Origin: Caulobacter segnis
GTDB taxonomy: Bacteria > Pseudomonadota > Alphaproteobacteria > Caulobacterales > Caulobacteraceae
Direction of reading: 5' to 3'
NCBI RefSeq assembly: GCF_023935105.1
Contig: NZ_CP096040.1
Location: 1,364,001-1,428,000, forward strand
Length of the DNA stretch: 64,000 nt
Shown here: positions 1 to 7,897 of the stretch, in pieces
How the letters are laid out: each line of letters begins with the position of its first letter
How positions within the stretch are numbered: the first letter of the stretch is position 1
Position numbers and translations under genes: made by a program
The notes under the pieces: generated by a model
The model's database searches: none
Seen by the model: only the letters and a program-made list of their open reading frames with translations
Told to the model about the DNA's origin: nothing

Positions 1-942
1 GGCCTTCTGCACTTGAGCGTCCTCGAACAGGTAGCTCAGCCGCGAGAGATCTCCGCCGAGCGTCTTGTTCGTCAGCTCGGCGATCGCCTCGATCGGCGTA
101 CGACCTTCGGCCTCTAGGCGCTTGAGCGAACCGACAAGGTCGACGCCCATCTTCTCGAACGCCTTGACGGTCTGTTTCGCCGTCATCTTCTGCAATAGGT
201 TGGCTAGGTTAGTGGCGGCCTCGGCGCTGTCCGATGACCCGCGCCGCACGATCTGGAGCGCGGCGGCCAGATCCGTAACGCCCGGAACACCCTTTTGACC
301 GACCGCCGCCGCCGATGCGGCCAGACCGGGCAGATACTTGGCGAGGTCCTCGATCTCGAAGTTGCCCTCCTTGCCCGCCACAGCCATCGCGTCGAGCGCG
401 TCACCGACCTGGTCGATCGGCACCTTCAAGTTCGAGTAGGCCGCAAAGCTGGCCGTCGCCAAATCCTTGATCTCGACCTTGTAGGCTGTCGCGGCCTTGC
501 CGATCGGCGTGATCAGGCGAAGGGCGACACGCGGGTCCAGGCCGGCGCCAGCCAGGACATCGACGCCCTCCGCCAGATCCGTGGCGAACTGGTTGGTCGC
601 CTTGGAAGCGCGAACGATTTCGACGCCCAAGGCTGTGGCCTGTTGCCGCGTAAGGTTCGCCTTCTGGGCGATGGTTGTCAGCTTGGCCTCGAACGCCGTG
701 GCGCTTTTGATCGGCCCCGACAGCGCGAAGCCGAAGGCGGCCAAGGCGCCGCCCGCCCCGACCAGATCACCCGTGAGGCCTCGGATCCTACCGCTCAGCG
801 CGCGGCTGGTCGCGGTCAACTGCTGGACGTTGTTATCGCGGATCGCCTTGGTGATCCCCTGGATCGACTGGGTCGCCTGACGGGCAGGCGCGGAGACGGC
901 GTCAGTCAGACGGAGCAGCAGTTCGGTGACAAAGCGCGCCAT
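1..942 (-). CDS. Phage tail tape measure protein, N-terminal part (runs off the left edge)
   Basis: An open frame of 314 codons starts with ATG at 942 (MARFVTELLLRLTDAVSAPA) and continues past base 1 without a stop. The helical, Ala/Gly-rich sequence, with segments such as TNQFATDLAEGVDVLAGAGLD, resembles TP901/P2 gpT tape measures, which set tail length. It directly follows the gpE/E' chaperone genes, where the tape measure sits in P2-like phages; the E' stop (948-946) is three bases from this ATG. The C-terminus and total length cannot be seen. Confidence 0.88.
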   Translation of the reverse strand, partial: MARFVTELLLRLTDAVSAPARQATQSIQGITKAIRDNNVQQLTATSRALSGRIRGLTGDLVGAGGALAAFGFALSGPIKSATAFEAKLTTIAQKANLTRQQATALGVEIVRASKATNQFATDLAEGVDVLAGAGLDPRVALRLITPIGKAATAYKVEIKDLATASFAAYSNLKVPIDQVGDALDAMAVAGKEGNFEIEDLAKYLPGLAASAAAVGQKGVPGVTDLAAALQIVRRGSSDSAEAATNLANLLQKMTAKQTVKAFEKMGVDLVGSLKRLEAEGRTPIEAIAELTNKTLGGDLSRLSYLFEDAQVQKA

Positions 943-945
943 GGA

Positions 946-1340
946 TCATTCCCGATTTCGGACGATGCGCTCGACCTCTCGATGCCAGGCCTTCACGCGT
1001 GAGAACCGCATCTCGCCAACAGCGGGAAGCGGGGTGTTGAAGACATGGGCGATGTCGGCCGCTAGGCTCCGCCAGCCGCCGAACTGGTCGAGCCAGCGCC
1101 AAAAGGGCCGTCGATCGCCTGCGCGAACTTCATGATGTCCGACAACCGCATCTCGCCCACGACCTCGACCGGCACCTCGGCGGCTTGCGAGATCATGGCC
1201 TTGACCAGCGGGACCTGGTCGCCACCAGCCGCCACATCGGCCTCGAAGCGCTCCAGCTGGTTCACCGTCGGATCGAAGTCGATCGTCTCGTAGGTCTTGC
1301 CGTCGTGTTCGATCGGCTTCTTCAGCGTGATAACCGGCAT
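946..1340 (-). CDS. gpE-E' tail assembly chaperone made by programmed -1 frameshift
   Basis: Reading gpE to codon 80 (TTT at 1103-1101) and slipping back one base opens a second frame. It begins WRWLDQFGGWRSLAADIA and runs 51 codons to TGA at 948-946, giving a 131-residue fusion. The E' part has no good start of its own and its Trp-rich sequence looks like the E' segment of P2-like phages. Gene order and a perfect X XXY YYZ heptamer support the frameshift. The ratio of the two products cannot be known from sequence. Confidence 0.85.
1062..1340 (-). CDS. Tail assembly chaperone gpE-like (zero-frame product)
   Basis: This 92-residue acidic protein (MPVITLKKPIEHDGKTYETI...) starts with ATG at 1340 and ends TAG at 1062-1064. 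It resembles the P2 gpE / Mu gp41 tail assembly chaperone family, which coats the tape measure while the tail tube polymerises. It lies between the tube gene and the tape measure, the expected position. A slippery heptamer near its 3' end allows a longer E-E' product. An intrinsic terminator separates it from the tube gene upstream, so its expression may need read-through or antitermination. Confidence 0.85.
   Translation of the reverse strand: MPVITLKKPIEHDGKTYETIDFDPTVNQLERFEADVAAGGDQVPLVKAMISQAAEVPVEVVGEMRLSDIMKFAQAIDGPFGAGSTSSAAGGA
1101..1107 (-). promoter_or_regulatory. -1 ribosomal frameshift slippery site C CCT TTT
   Basis: The minus strand reads CCCTTTT, phased as C CCT TTT in the gpE frame (first C of CCT is at 1106, exactly 78 codons from the start). 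This fits the X XXY YYZ rule for tandem -1 slippage. After slippage the ribosome reads TGG CGC TGG in the E' frame. Confidence 0.85.
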
Positions 1341-1377
1341 GCTCTGCTCCCGAAGATCTTGGCCGTGAGGGCCTATG

Positions 1378-1410
1378 AAAAAAGGCCCGCCCAGCAGCAC
1401 CGGACGGGCC
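1378..1410 (-). terminator. Rho-independent terminator between tail tube and gpE genes
   Basis: On the minus strand GGCCCG and CGGGCC form a stem around a loop of about 15 bases, followed directly by six T (A-tract at 1378-1383 on the plus strand). It lies downstream of the tube gene and inside the late gene series. It may lower tape measure and chaperone expression relative to the abundant sheath and tube, or be overridden by the phage antiterminator. Confidence 0.75.
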
Positions 1411-1438
1411 TTCACATTCACGGTTTGGCGGACGCCGA

Positions 1439-1975
1439 TCAGGCGATGCCCAGGTTCGCCATCACGTCGCTGTTCTGGCTGACGCCGCCGACGCGCCAGG
1501 CCGAGGTCATGAAGTCGAAGTAGTAGATCTCGCGCCCGCCGATCGTCAGCTCGTAGTGGAAGACCTCGGTCAGGGCGTAGTCGTAGCCCTGGAGTTCGCC
1601 GCGCTTGAACTCGTCGGCCTCGACCTTGGTCATGCGCGCCTCGAGGATCGCCTTGCTTTGCAGCGAGGCGCCCGTCAGCTTGTCGCGGATCGAGCCGTAG
1701 GCGGTGAAGTTCTGACGCCGCTTCGACCCCAGACCGAACTGGGTCAGGATTTCGGGCTGGACACCCTTCAGCTTGAAGCCCGCGTCCAGCTTCTTCAGGA
1801 CGCTCATGCCGACCTCGACGCCCGCGACGGCGCCGCCCGGCGTCCATTCCTGCGTCGTCTCTTCCAGGCCCGGCAGCTTCAGGCTCTCCAGCACCAGGTG
1901 CAGCGAGGCGGTCGGGTCGTGATCGCCGACGAACAGGTTCGCGGCTTCCATGAAATACAGGGAACTGGCCATCAT
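1439..1975 (-). CDS. Major tail tube protein (P2 gpFII-like)
   Basis: A 178-residue protein directly downstream of the sheath gene. Length and sequence (MASSLYFMEAANLFVGDHDP at the start, ending near VGGVSQNSDVMANLGIA) match contractile-tail tube proteins of the P2 gpFII family, which stack as hexameric rings inside the sheath. Two ATG codons are adjacent, so the start may be 1975 or 1972. The sheath-tube pair is the standard order in contractile phages. An intrinsic terminator follows. Confidence 0.9.
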   Translation of the reverse strand: MMASSLYFMEAANLFVGDHDPTASLHLVLESLKLPGLEETTQEWTPGGAVAGVEVGMSVLKKLDAGFKLKGVQPEILTQFGLGSKRRQNFTAYGSIRDKLTGASLQSKAILEARMTKVEADEFKRGELQGYDYALTEVFHYELTIGGREIYYFDFMTSAWRVGGVSQNSDVMANLGIA

Positions 1976-2008
1976 CGGCTCCAGTTGGAAGGGGAAAGGT
2001 CACCGCCC

Positions 2009-2023
2009 GCGAACGGCGTTCGC
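2009..2023. repeat. Prophage palindrome copy 1 (exact, intergenic)
   Basis: GCGAACGGCGTTCGC lies in the gap between the sheath and tube genes. It is one of only two copies outside coding sequence. Confidence 0.95.
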
Positions 2024-2037
2024 GAGCGGCTCGGGGA

Positions 2038-3486
2038 TCACGCGGCGATCTGCGTCAGCAGATCGTCGAGCGCGGCGCTGTAGCGGTACGTATTGATGGC
2101 CAGGTTGCGCAGCGTCGGCACCGGCTCGGCGCGGAAGTTGACGGTGAACTTGCCGGCGCGCAGAGCCTCCGGCGTGTTGCCGGCGGCGTCATAGTCGACC
2201 TTGCCGCCCAGCACGTGGCCACCGACCTGCAGGTCGCGCAGGATGGTGTTCATCGTGTTCAGCACCGCCTGGATCGTCTGCACCTTCAGGCCGAAGCGAC
2301 CGATGTAGCTGCGCGTCGTGCGCACCAGCAGCAGGTCGATGTAGTCGCGCATCCGCACCTGGTGATACTGCCGCCACAGCTCGTCTTCGCCGGCGTTGTC
2401 CAGGACGACGGCCACGAAACCGCTGTCAGCGATCGCGCCGTCGGCGGTCGAGCCGCGAACGGTGATCCCGATCTGATGCGCCAGCAGGTCCTGACCATCG
2501 ACGGAGCCGTCGGTCAGGCTGAAGCGGATCGCTCGGGTCAGTCCGACCGAACCCTGAACGGGACGATTGGCGATCACCTTCGAGGGCACGCCGCCAGCCT
2601 CGGCGTCACACAGCACTTGCAGGCCGTTGAAGGCGCTGGCCGGATCGATCGTGACCAGGCTTTCACCGACCTGCACCTTGAGGCCATTGTCGACGGGCAT
2701 CAGGCGCTGATGGGTCAGCAGGGCGCGCCAGGCCTTGGCGGCCGTCGACGTGCTGTCGGGACCCGAGACGAAGGCCACGGCCTTCAGGTCGTCGAGAACC
2801 GGGCCCAGGGCGACGCAGACCGAGTTGGCCAGGTCCACCAACGTCACGGCGACCGCCGCGCCGGTCAGCCCGGCCGAGGCGGTCACGGCGGCCGTTGGAG
2901 CGGCGGTGTAGATGCCCGGGTTAGTGACGGCGAGCGACGCGATGCTGCCGCCGGTCACCGTGAACGTACCGGCCGCGCCCGTACCGGCGCCGCCGCTGAA
3001 CACGAAGTTGAAGGTGCCGTTGGCGCCGCTGTTACCGGGGGTCGTGATGGCCAGGCTGACGCCCTTCTGGACCACGCCCGTGAAATTCGGGACCAGGATC
3101 AGCCGCGGCGTCACGCCCAGGACCTGGGCCGCCTCCTTGAAAGCGTGCAGGCCAGTCTTGGTCGAGGCGTCGCCGATGATGTTGACCATCGTCGCGGCGG
3201 TGTTGGCGCCCGCCGTCACTCGGACGACCACGATCTTGGCCGCGCGCCCGCCGGTGTTGGCGTCCAGCTCGGCGATGGCGTTCTTCAGCTCGCCAGCCGC
3301 GCCCAGGTCCGCCAGCATGCCCGCATCGTCCGAGGTCATCAGGACGGGCGTGTTCACCGGGAAGGTCCCGGCGTCGGCGTCGGCGGCCGTGCCGATGATC
3401 CCGACGATCGACATGTCGGCCGCCGACGGCGTCCGCGTCTCGTTGTCGACCGGCGTGAGGGTGATGCCGAAAGTCGGCTCGGTCAT
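2038..3486 (-). CDS. Tail sheath protein (P2 gpFI-like) with inserted domain
   Basis: A 482-residue contractile sheath subunit. The start MTEPTFGITLTPVDNETRTP at 3486 is preferred over an upstream ATG because a GGAG motif precedes it. The N-terminal part (SIVGIIGTA, VVRV) and the C-terminal part (YIGRFGLKVQTIQAVLNTMN, VNFRAEPVPTLRNL) match the conserved sheath core. Between about residues 139 and 213 lies a Gly/Thr/Ala-rich, beta-like segment (GANGTFNFVFSGGAGTGAAG), probably an added surface domain. It heads the sheath-tube block. Confidence 0.93.
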   Translation of the reverse strand: MTEPTFGITLTPVDNETRTPSAADMSIVGIIGTAADADAGTFPVNTPVLMTSDDAGMLADLGAAGELKNAIAELDANTGGRAAKIVVVRVTAGANTAATMVNIIGDASTKTGLHAFKEAAQVLGVTPRLILVPNFTGVVQKGVSLAITTPGNSGANGTFNFVFSGGAGTGAAGTFTVTGGSIASLAVTNPGIYTAAPTAAVTASAGLTGAAVAVTLVDLANSVCVALGPVLDDLKAVAFVSGPDSTSTAAKAWRALLTHQRLMPVDNGLKVQVGESLVTIDPASAFNGLQVLCDAEAGGVPSKVIANRPVQGSVGLTRAIRFSLTDGSVDGQDLLAHQIGITVRGSTADGAIADSGFVAVVLDNAGEDELWRQYHQVRMRDYIDLLLVRTTRSYIGRFGLKVQTIQAVLNTMNTILRDLQVGGHVLGGKVDYDAAGNTPEALRAGKFTVNFRAEPVPTLRNLAINTYRYSAALDDLLTQIAA

Positions 3487-3552
3487 GGGTGTCTCCACGT
3501 GGAAGCGCCCGCGCAAGCGCGGGGATGATGGACGAACAAGCGGATGAAGCGG

Positions 3553-4062
3553 TTAGGGCGTCGGCTCGCCGGGCAATTGAGCCGGCGTCAGGATCGCCGA
3601 GATGATCGTTTCGGCGGCGACGGGATCGTCACCGAAAACCTGACGGTCCTGCTGAAGGCCACGCAGCAGCGCGGCGACAGCGGGGTCCAGGACATTGATG
3701 CGGTCCGCGGCGTCATAGTCGGCCAGGGCCCGCACATACGGGCGCAAGGCGACCCAGGTAGGGTCCTCGTTCGTCGGCCAGTCCGCCGGCCGGTTGCGCG
3801 CTGTGATGCGCAGTCCGTCGAGCAAGGCAAACGCCGGATCGCTGAACCGGCGCTCGAACGTCACCTTGGCGAGGTAATATTCGGTCGGCGCGGGCACGGG
3901 CTGATCGGGCGGCGCGGTCCAAACGCCGTTGACCTTGATCCAACCGTCGCGGACCTCGTCCGTCACGGGTTTGAACAGCTTCTTGGTCTCCGCGTCGAAA
4001 CGTGACCATGCGGCAGCAGTCGCGGTTACGGCGATGCCGTCGAAATCTCTGGCATAGATCAT
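3553..4062 (-). CDS. Hypothetical phage tail protein, possible tail fibre assembly protein
   Basis: A 169-residue protein beginning MIYARDFDGIAVTATAAAWS. It follows the fibre gene and an 83-residue protein, where P2-like phages keep the fibre assembly chaperone gpG. I do not recognise conserved motifs. The Pro-rich WTAPPDQPVPAPTEYYLAKV and the DDPVAA...ILTPAQLPGEPTP tail are typical of such accessory proteins but not diagnostic. The assignment rests on position. Confidence 0.5.
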   Translation of the reverse strand: MIYARDFDGIAVTATAAAWSRFDAETKKLFKPVTDEVRDGWIKVNGVWTAPPDQPVPAPTEYYLAKVTFERRFSDPAFALLDGLRITARNRPADWPTNEDPTWVALRPYVRALADYDAADRINVLDPAVAALLRGLQQDRQVFGDDPVAAETIISAILTPAQLPGEPTP

Positions 4063-4074
4063 CGGCGAGCTCCG

Positions 4075-4326
4075 TCAGACGTCGTAGAGGAAGCCAGTGA
4101 AGCCGAAGCTGGCGTCGGTGGATAAGGTATCACCAGCGTTGAGGCAGAGTGGCGACGGCCCCCCCTCAAAGCCCGATGTGTAGGTCGCCCTCGCAATTTG
4201 CACTGCGTTAACAAGTACCGCCGAGGTAGTGCTCAGAGGCATTACACGCAATATTGCCTGCTTGCCGGTCGGGACCACGTAAGGACTTCCGGTGGTGACG
4301 TTGCCATTGACTGCGGTTCTAGCCAT
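4075..4326 (-). CDS. Small protein of the tail fibre locus, unknown
   Basis: An 83-residue protein (MARTAVNGNVTTGSPYVVPT...) whose ATG overlaps the stop of the fibre gene as TGATG, indicating translational coupling. The sequence is beta-rich with many Ser, Thr and Val and no catalytic motif; it could be a fibre tip, adhesin or collar protein. The DNA at 4,120-4,320 is visibly less GC-rich than its neighbours. That, together with its place at the receptor-binding end of the locus, suggests recent exchange. The function is not recognised. Confidence 0.6.
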   Translation of the reverse strand: MARTAVNGNVTTGSPYVVPTGKQAILRVMPLSTTSAVLVNAVQIARATYTSGFEGGPSPLCLNAGDTLSTDASFGFTGFLYDV

Positions 4327-5381
4327 CACATCAATCCCAGAAAGAAGGTGTCACTGTCAGCCTGGCCAATGATCAGCGACACGCCCCGTGGCGTAGCGGC
4401 GCGATCGGTGTCGACGCCAGCTCGCATCTCAGCGTCAGTCGCCAACTCGACCAATCCGCGCCGCGCCGACGTGGCGGTTAGAGCCGCCAAGCCTTCCGGC
4501 GTCACCGCACGTTCAGTGTCCGTACCGGCGATGACCTCGGGACCAGTCGCCAGCTCCACGAGGCCGCGGCGGCTCGCTGTGGCCGTTAGGCCCGCCAGAC
4601 CGGCCGGGGTCACAGCGCGCAGGGCGTCCGCGCCAGCAATGGTCTCAGCCGTCGTAGCCAGCTCGACTAGACCGGCCTGGCTATCAGTCGCGACCAACTC
4701 GACCCAGCCGGTGACGGTGAAGCGATAGAGCTTCGCGCCGGTGGCGACATGGGCCCCGATGCGCGGGATCTTGAACAGCCACTCTCCGGCGAACCAGACC
4801 GCAATCGCGCCATCCAGGCCCGCCCAGGCGCCGGTGGCTCCCGTGGGCACCAGGTAGGCGTCGCCGCTCGATGGCGTCGGCGGCGGCGCCGTCAGCATTG
4901 CGCTGATCACCGCGACGAAGTCCTTCGACGCCTGGACGTAGTTCTGGCTAGCGTACTGCGTTCCCGAGGCCACCACGGTAATGTCAGAGGTCGAACTGAT
5001 CACCAGCCGCAAGGTGATGATCATCTCTGCTTCCTGGCCATCACCCGGCGCCGGCTTCAGGGTTGGCGGATACTTGACCACAGCAAACAGTGTGCCGTTG
5101 TCCAGCTTCAGCCCAACCTCGCGAATGGTGAAGCCGCCGACGTCCAGAGGGACGATGGCGCTGATGTTGACCCAATTGGCATGGCCGGGATCGATCGCCA
5201 CCGCGTCGATCGCCACGCTGGCCAGCTCGTGGACCAGCGCGGTCTGGGCGGGATTGGGCTCATAGGACGCGCCGTTGCCGTCGCCCAGAACCATCGACGC
5301 CAGTAGCACCGGCGACGACGACGTCTTCGCTGCCAAGGCGGCCGCGCCGGCATTGGTAAGGATGGCGTAATAGTCGGCCAA
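4326..5381 (-). CDS. Tail fibre protein (P2 gpH-like) with C-terminal fibre repeats
   Basis: A 351-residue fibre. The N-terminus (MADYYAILTNAGAAALAAKT...) matches the tail-collar attachment domain of P2-type fibres, followed by SMVLGDGNGASYEPNPAQTA. The C-terminal third has about three repeats of roughly 33 residues built on GLVELAT-E-AG-D-RAVTP-GLA, the Phage_fiber_2 type repeat. It is short for a full fibre, so receptor binding may rest with this C-terminus or with the small coupled gene that follows. It lies after gpI in the usual J-I-H order. Confidence 0.88.
   Translation of the reverse strand: MADYYAILTNAGAAALAAKTSSSPVLLASMVLGDGNGASYEPNPAQTALVHELASVAIDAVAIDPGHANWVNISAIVPLDVGGFTIREVGLKLDNGTLFAVVKYPPTLKPAPGDGQEAEMIITLRLVISSTSDITVVASGTQYASQNYVQASKDFVAVISAMLTAPPPTPSSGDAYLVPTGATGAWAGLDGAIAVWFAGEWLFKIPRIGAHVATGAKLYRFTVTGWVELVATDSQAGLVELATTAETIAGADALRAVTPAGLAGLTATASRRGLVELATGPEVIAGTDTERAVTPEGLAALTATSARRGLVELATDAEMRAGVDTDRAATPRGVSLIIGQADSDTFFLGLM
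4380..4680 (-). repeat. About 99-bp imperfect tandem repeats in the tail fibre gene
   Basis: Three diverged units encode RRGLVELAT...AGTDTERAVTPEGLAALTATS-like segments. Such repeats are typical of trimeric fibre shafts and can change copy number by recombination. Confidence 0.8.
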
Positions 5382-5393
5382 GCTGGCCTCCAG

Positions 5394-5951
5394 CTAGATC
5401 CCGCTGTCCACGACGAACAGCGAGGTGATGACGGATTGACCGGCCCCGCCGACATGGACCGTGCCGATCTCTCGGAGGCCAAGGCGCAGGTCACCAACGC
5501 GGGATTTGGGCTTTGCCCCCCGGATCGCCTGCCTCAGGGCGACGATCAGCGGCAGGTCGATCAGCGGCGATCCGTCCGCCCAGGCGGTGACGCGGAACGT
5601 GCCGCGCCGCCCCTCGGGGGCCATCTGCCACCATTCGTCGAGATCGAAGTCGATCCCCAGCGCCTGCAGCGCCAGGCGCACGGCGCGAACCGTGCCCTTG
5701 GCGCGATGGGTGGCCGGCGCGGCGGCGATAACGGCGCGCTTGGTCGCTTCGGACCAGGACGGATCCCATGTGTCGACCGACATCGACCAGGCCAGCCAGG
5801 GCAGAAGCTCCAGCGGGCAGGTCGCGGGATCGACCAGCGTCCGGACGATCGCCGGATCCAGCCCCGCCAGCCTTGCCCACTCCATGTCGGCCCAACTGCG
5901 CTCCAGACCGGTTGAGTTGTCAGGCAGGGCGTCGGAGCCGCTGAAGGTCAT
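5394..5951 (-). CDS. Baseplate/tail protein gpI-like
   Basis: A 185-residue protein beginning MTFSGSDALPDNSTGLERSW with its ATG at 5951 inside an ATGA overlap with the gpJ stop. The segment CPLELLPWLAWSMSVDTWDP is characteristic of the P2 gpI family (baseplate periphery). It sits between gpJ and the fibre, the canonical position. A longer upstream frame exists but lies within gpJ and is not favoured. Confidence 0.92.
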   Translation of the reverse strand: MTFSGSDALPDNSTGLERSWADMEWARLAGLDPAIVRTLVDPATCPLELLPWLAWSMSVDTWDPSWSEATKRAVIAAAPATHRAKGTVRAVRLALQALGIDFDLDEWWQMAPEGRRGTFRVTAWADGSPLIDLPLIVALRQAIRGAKPKSRVGDLRLGLREIGTVHVGGAGQSVITSLFVVDSGI

Positions 5952-6916
5952 CGCCAATCGTCCTCCACGACCTCGGCCGTCAAAGTGATGCTGGTGCAGT
6001 AGGCCGCGCCCTTCGACCCGGGATCGATATCGGCGACCGGGCTGGACAGCTCCAATTCCTCGGCGTCCGTGACTTTCATCGCCGCGCCGATCCCCAGAAC
6101 CTGCACGACCCGGCCAATGCGCCGCCGTGCGTCGCAATAGGCCTGAACCTGGGCGGTCGCCGCCGCCAGCAGCGGCGCGGGATCGGCCCCGCGTCGATGC
6201 TTGACGACGCCCGCGACCGCGTATGGCGTGATCGTCGCCGGCTCGACCGTGACCTTGTCGCCGATCGGCCGAACCTCCTCGGCGTTCACCGCGGCGGCGA
6301 CCGTGTCCAGCAGCTCGTCGGCGGGCTCACCGTCACCGACGCGCGACAGGACGACCAGCAGCACCTCGGGCGCCAACACCGGGTTACCGGAGCCAGCATA
6401 GACCGCATCGTCCTCCTCGCCGTAGCAGGCCACGTCCAGAACGTCCGGATCCGCGCTCAGGGCGAAGTAGACGTAAGCGCCTTCCGGCCCCGCCGTGCTC
6501 CGCGCTTCCAGCGACAGGACCGCCCGGGCCCGGAAGTCATCATCCTTTTCCAGGACGGCAGGGACAGGCGGATCCGCGTCGAGGTCTTCCGCGACGAGGA
6601 CCAGGCGCTCAACGCCGTAGAAGGTTGCGACCAGCTGGTCGAGATCCGCACCGGTCGCCGAGGCGATCAGGTTCGAGCGGACCGCATCGTTGATCCGCTG
6701 CCGGATCACCAGCTCGAAGTTGGCGCCCGTCTGCTGGGCGATCGTCAGCGGCTCGCTTTCCAACACCAGCAGCGCGGCGACGGCCGATAGATCCTTAGCT
6801 TCAAGGCGACCCTGCAGGTCGGCGATGCGCGCCGCCAGGATCGTCTCAAAGTCCAGGGCCTCGACGGCGGGCGGCGGCGGCAGGCCGGCCAGGTTCGGCG
6901 CGACGAAGCGGGTCAT
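5948..6916 (-). CDS. Baseplate assembly protein gpJ-like
   Basis: A 322-residue member of the P2 gpJ / T4 gp6 baseplate wedge family. It starts MTRFVAPNLAGLPPPPAVEA and overlaps both gpW and gpI by ATGA junctions. The central part (FRARAVLSLEARSTAGPEGAYVYFALSADPDVLDV) fits the J-family core. Wedge proteins of this type surround the central hub and trigger sheath contraction. Its length is close to P2 gpJ. Confidence 0.93.
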   Translation of the reverse strand: MTRFVAPNLAGLPPPPAVEALDFETILAARIADLQGRLEAKDLSAVAALLVLESEPLTIAQQTGANFELVIRQRINDAVRSNLIASATGADLDQLVATFYGVERLVLVAEDLDADPPVPAVLEKDDDFRARAVLSLEARSTAGPEGAYVYFALSADPDVLDVACYGEEDDAVYAGSGNPVLAPEVLLVVLSRVGDGEPADELLDTVAAAVNAEEVRPIGDKVTVEPATITPYAVAGVVKHRRGADPAPLLAAATAQVQAYCDARRRIGRVVQVLGIGAAMKVTDAEELELSSPVADIDPGSKGAAYCTSITLTAEVVEDDWR

Positions 6917-7287
6917 GCGGTCTCCACCCCCGAGGGGCCAAGCGTGACGGTGCGAACGCCCTCCGGCGTCAGGTCACCCAGATGGCCGTTAGGCCGATAT
7001 TCGCCGTCGATCCGCAGCACCAGGTTTCCGCCCGCACCGATCTTGGTGAAGGCCGCGCGCTTAACCCCAAAGCGCGGCTCCCACAGCTCTATGGCGACGG
7101 TCACCAGCTGACTGACGCGCAAGGCCACCGCCGGCGTCAGCGGCTTGCCCAACTCGCCGGCCAGTTCGGACCCGAACCACGGCCGCATCTCGCGCTCGTT
7201 CAGTCGGGTCGACCAGACAATGCCAAGCGACTGGACGACGTGCGGCCAGCCGCTCAGGATCCGGCCGGTGTCGCGGTTCAGACCCAT
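6913..7287 (-). CDS. Baseplate protein gpW (T4 gp25-like)
   Basis: A 124-residue protein of the gp25/gpW family. IVWSTRLNEREMRPWFGSEL is the diagnostic N-terminal block, including the E-R-P pattern. It forms part of the wedge and nucleates the sheath. Its start overlaps the gpV stop as TGATG and its end overlaps the gpJ start, placing it in the V-W-J-I operon. Confidence 0.93.
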   Translation of the reverse strand: MGLNRDTGRILSGWPHVVQSLGIVWSTRLNEREMRPWFGSELAGELGKPLTPAVALRVSQLVTVAIELWEPRFGVKRAAFTKIGAGGNLVLRIDGEYRPNGHLGDLTPEGVRTVTLGPSGVETA

Positions 7288-7883
7288 CAGACCAGCACCC
7301 CGCTTCCCGCGCCCTGGTTGTTCGTGTCGCCGTGACTGTCCAGCGAACCCTTGAAGACGACCTCGCGTGTGCCGTCATTCAGTACGGTTTTGCCGCTCGT
7401 ACGGACCTCGGTCGAAGCGGCCCGGATCTGGTCAGCCGTTACGTTGAAGGATGACGCACCGACGGTGACGGACAGGCCGTCCGCCGCCGCGAACCGGATC
7501 ACCGCCCCGCTAATCGCGACCTCGACGGCCCCTTCCTCGACGGTGACGCGGACATCGCCGAACGTCATCACTGGTTCGGCGCCATCGCCCGGCGAAACAT
7601 TGTCGTTAGACCAGCCCAGCGGTGTCGCCAGGCCCTGTTCAAGATCCCCGGAGGCGCTGAACAACGTCATCTGCTGCCCGAGGCTCGGCGGCGTGTGCAT
7701 CTTCAACGCACCGGCGACCTGGGCGTAGCGCACCCAGGGCGACAGCATCGGCTCGTCCTCGTCGCCGAGGTCCAGGCGGATCCGCTTGCGGGCAAGGTCG
7801 ACGTGCGTCACCCGGCCCGGCTGGATCATGGAGGCCAGCCGACGTTCCAGTTGCGCGATGCGGGCCTCGAGTTCGGCGTACAC
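7287..7883 (-). CDS. Baseplate spike protein gpV
   Basis: A 198-residue protein with an N-terminal coiled coil (MYAELEARIAQLERRLASMI) followed by an OB-fold region (GRVTHVDLARKRIRLDLG). A C-terminal repetitive beta region (VEVAISGAVIRFAA...LDSHGDTNNQGAGSG) completes the P2 gpV / Mu gp45 spike architecture. The trimeric spike pierces the outer membrane when the tail contracts. It begins the baseplate gene set. Confidence 0.92.
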   Translation of the reverse strand: MYAELEARIAQLERRLASMIQPGRVTHVDLARKRIRLDLGDEDEPMLSPWVRYAQVAGALKMHTPPSLGQQMTLFSASGDLEQGLATPLGWSNDNVSPGDGAEPVMTFGDVRVTVEEGAVEVAISGAVIRFAAADGLSVTVGASSFNVTADQIRAASTEVRTSGKTVLNDGTREVVFKGSLDSHGDTNNQGAGSGVLV

Positions 7884-7897
7884 GGCGGCTCCCGGTT

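Noticed and set aside
595..625. Extra palindrome half-sites such as GCGAACGATTTCG (near 609) and GCGAACGCCC (near 6949)
   Set aside because: Only one arm is conserved; in this GC-rich DNA such half matches are expected by chance.
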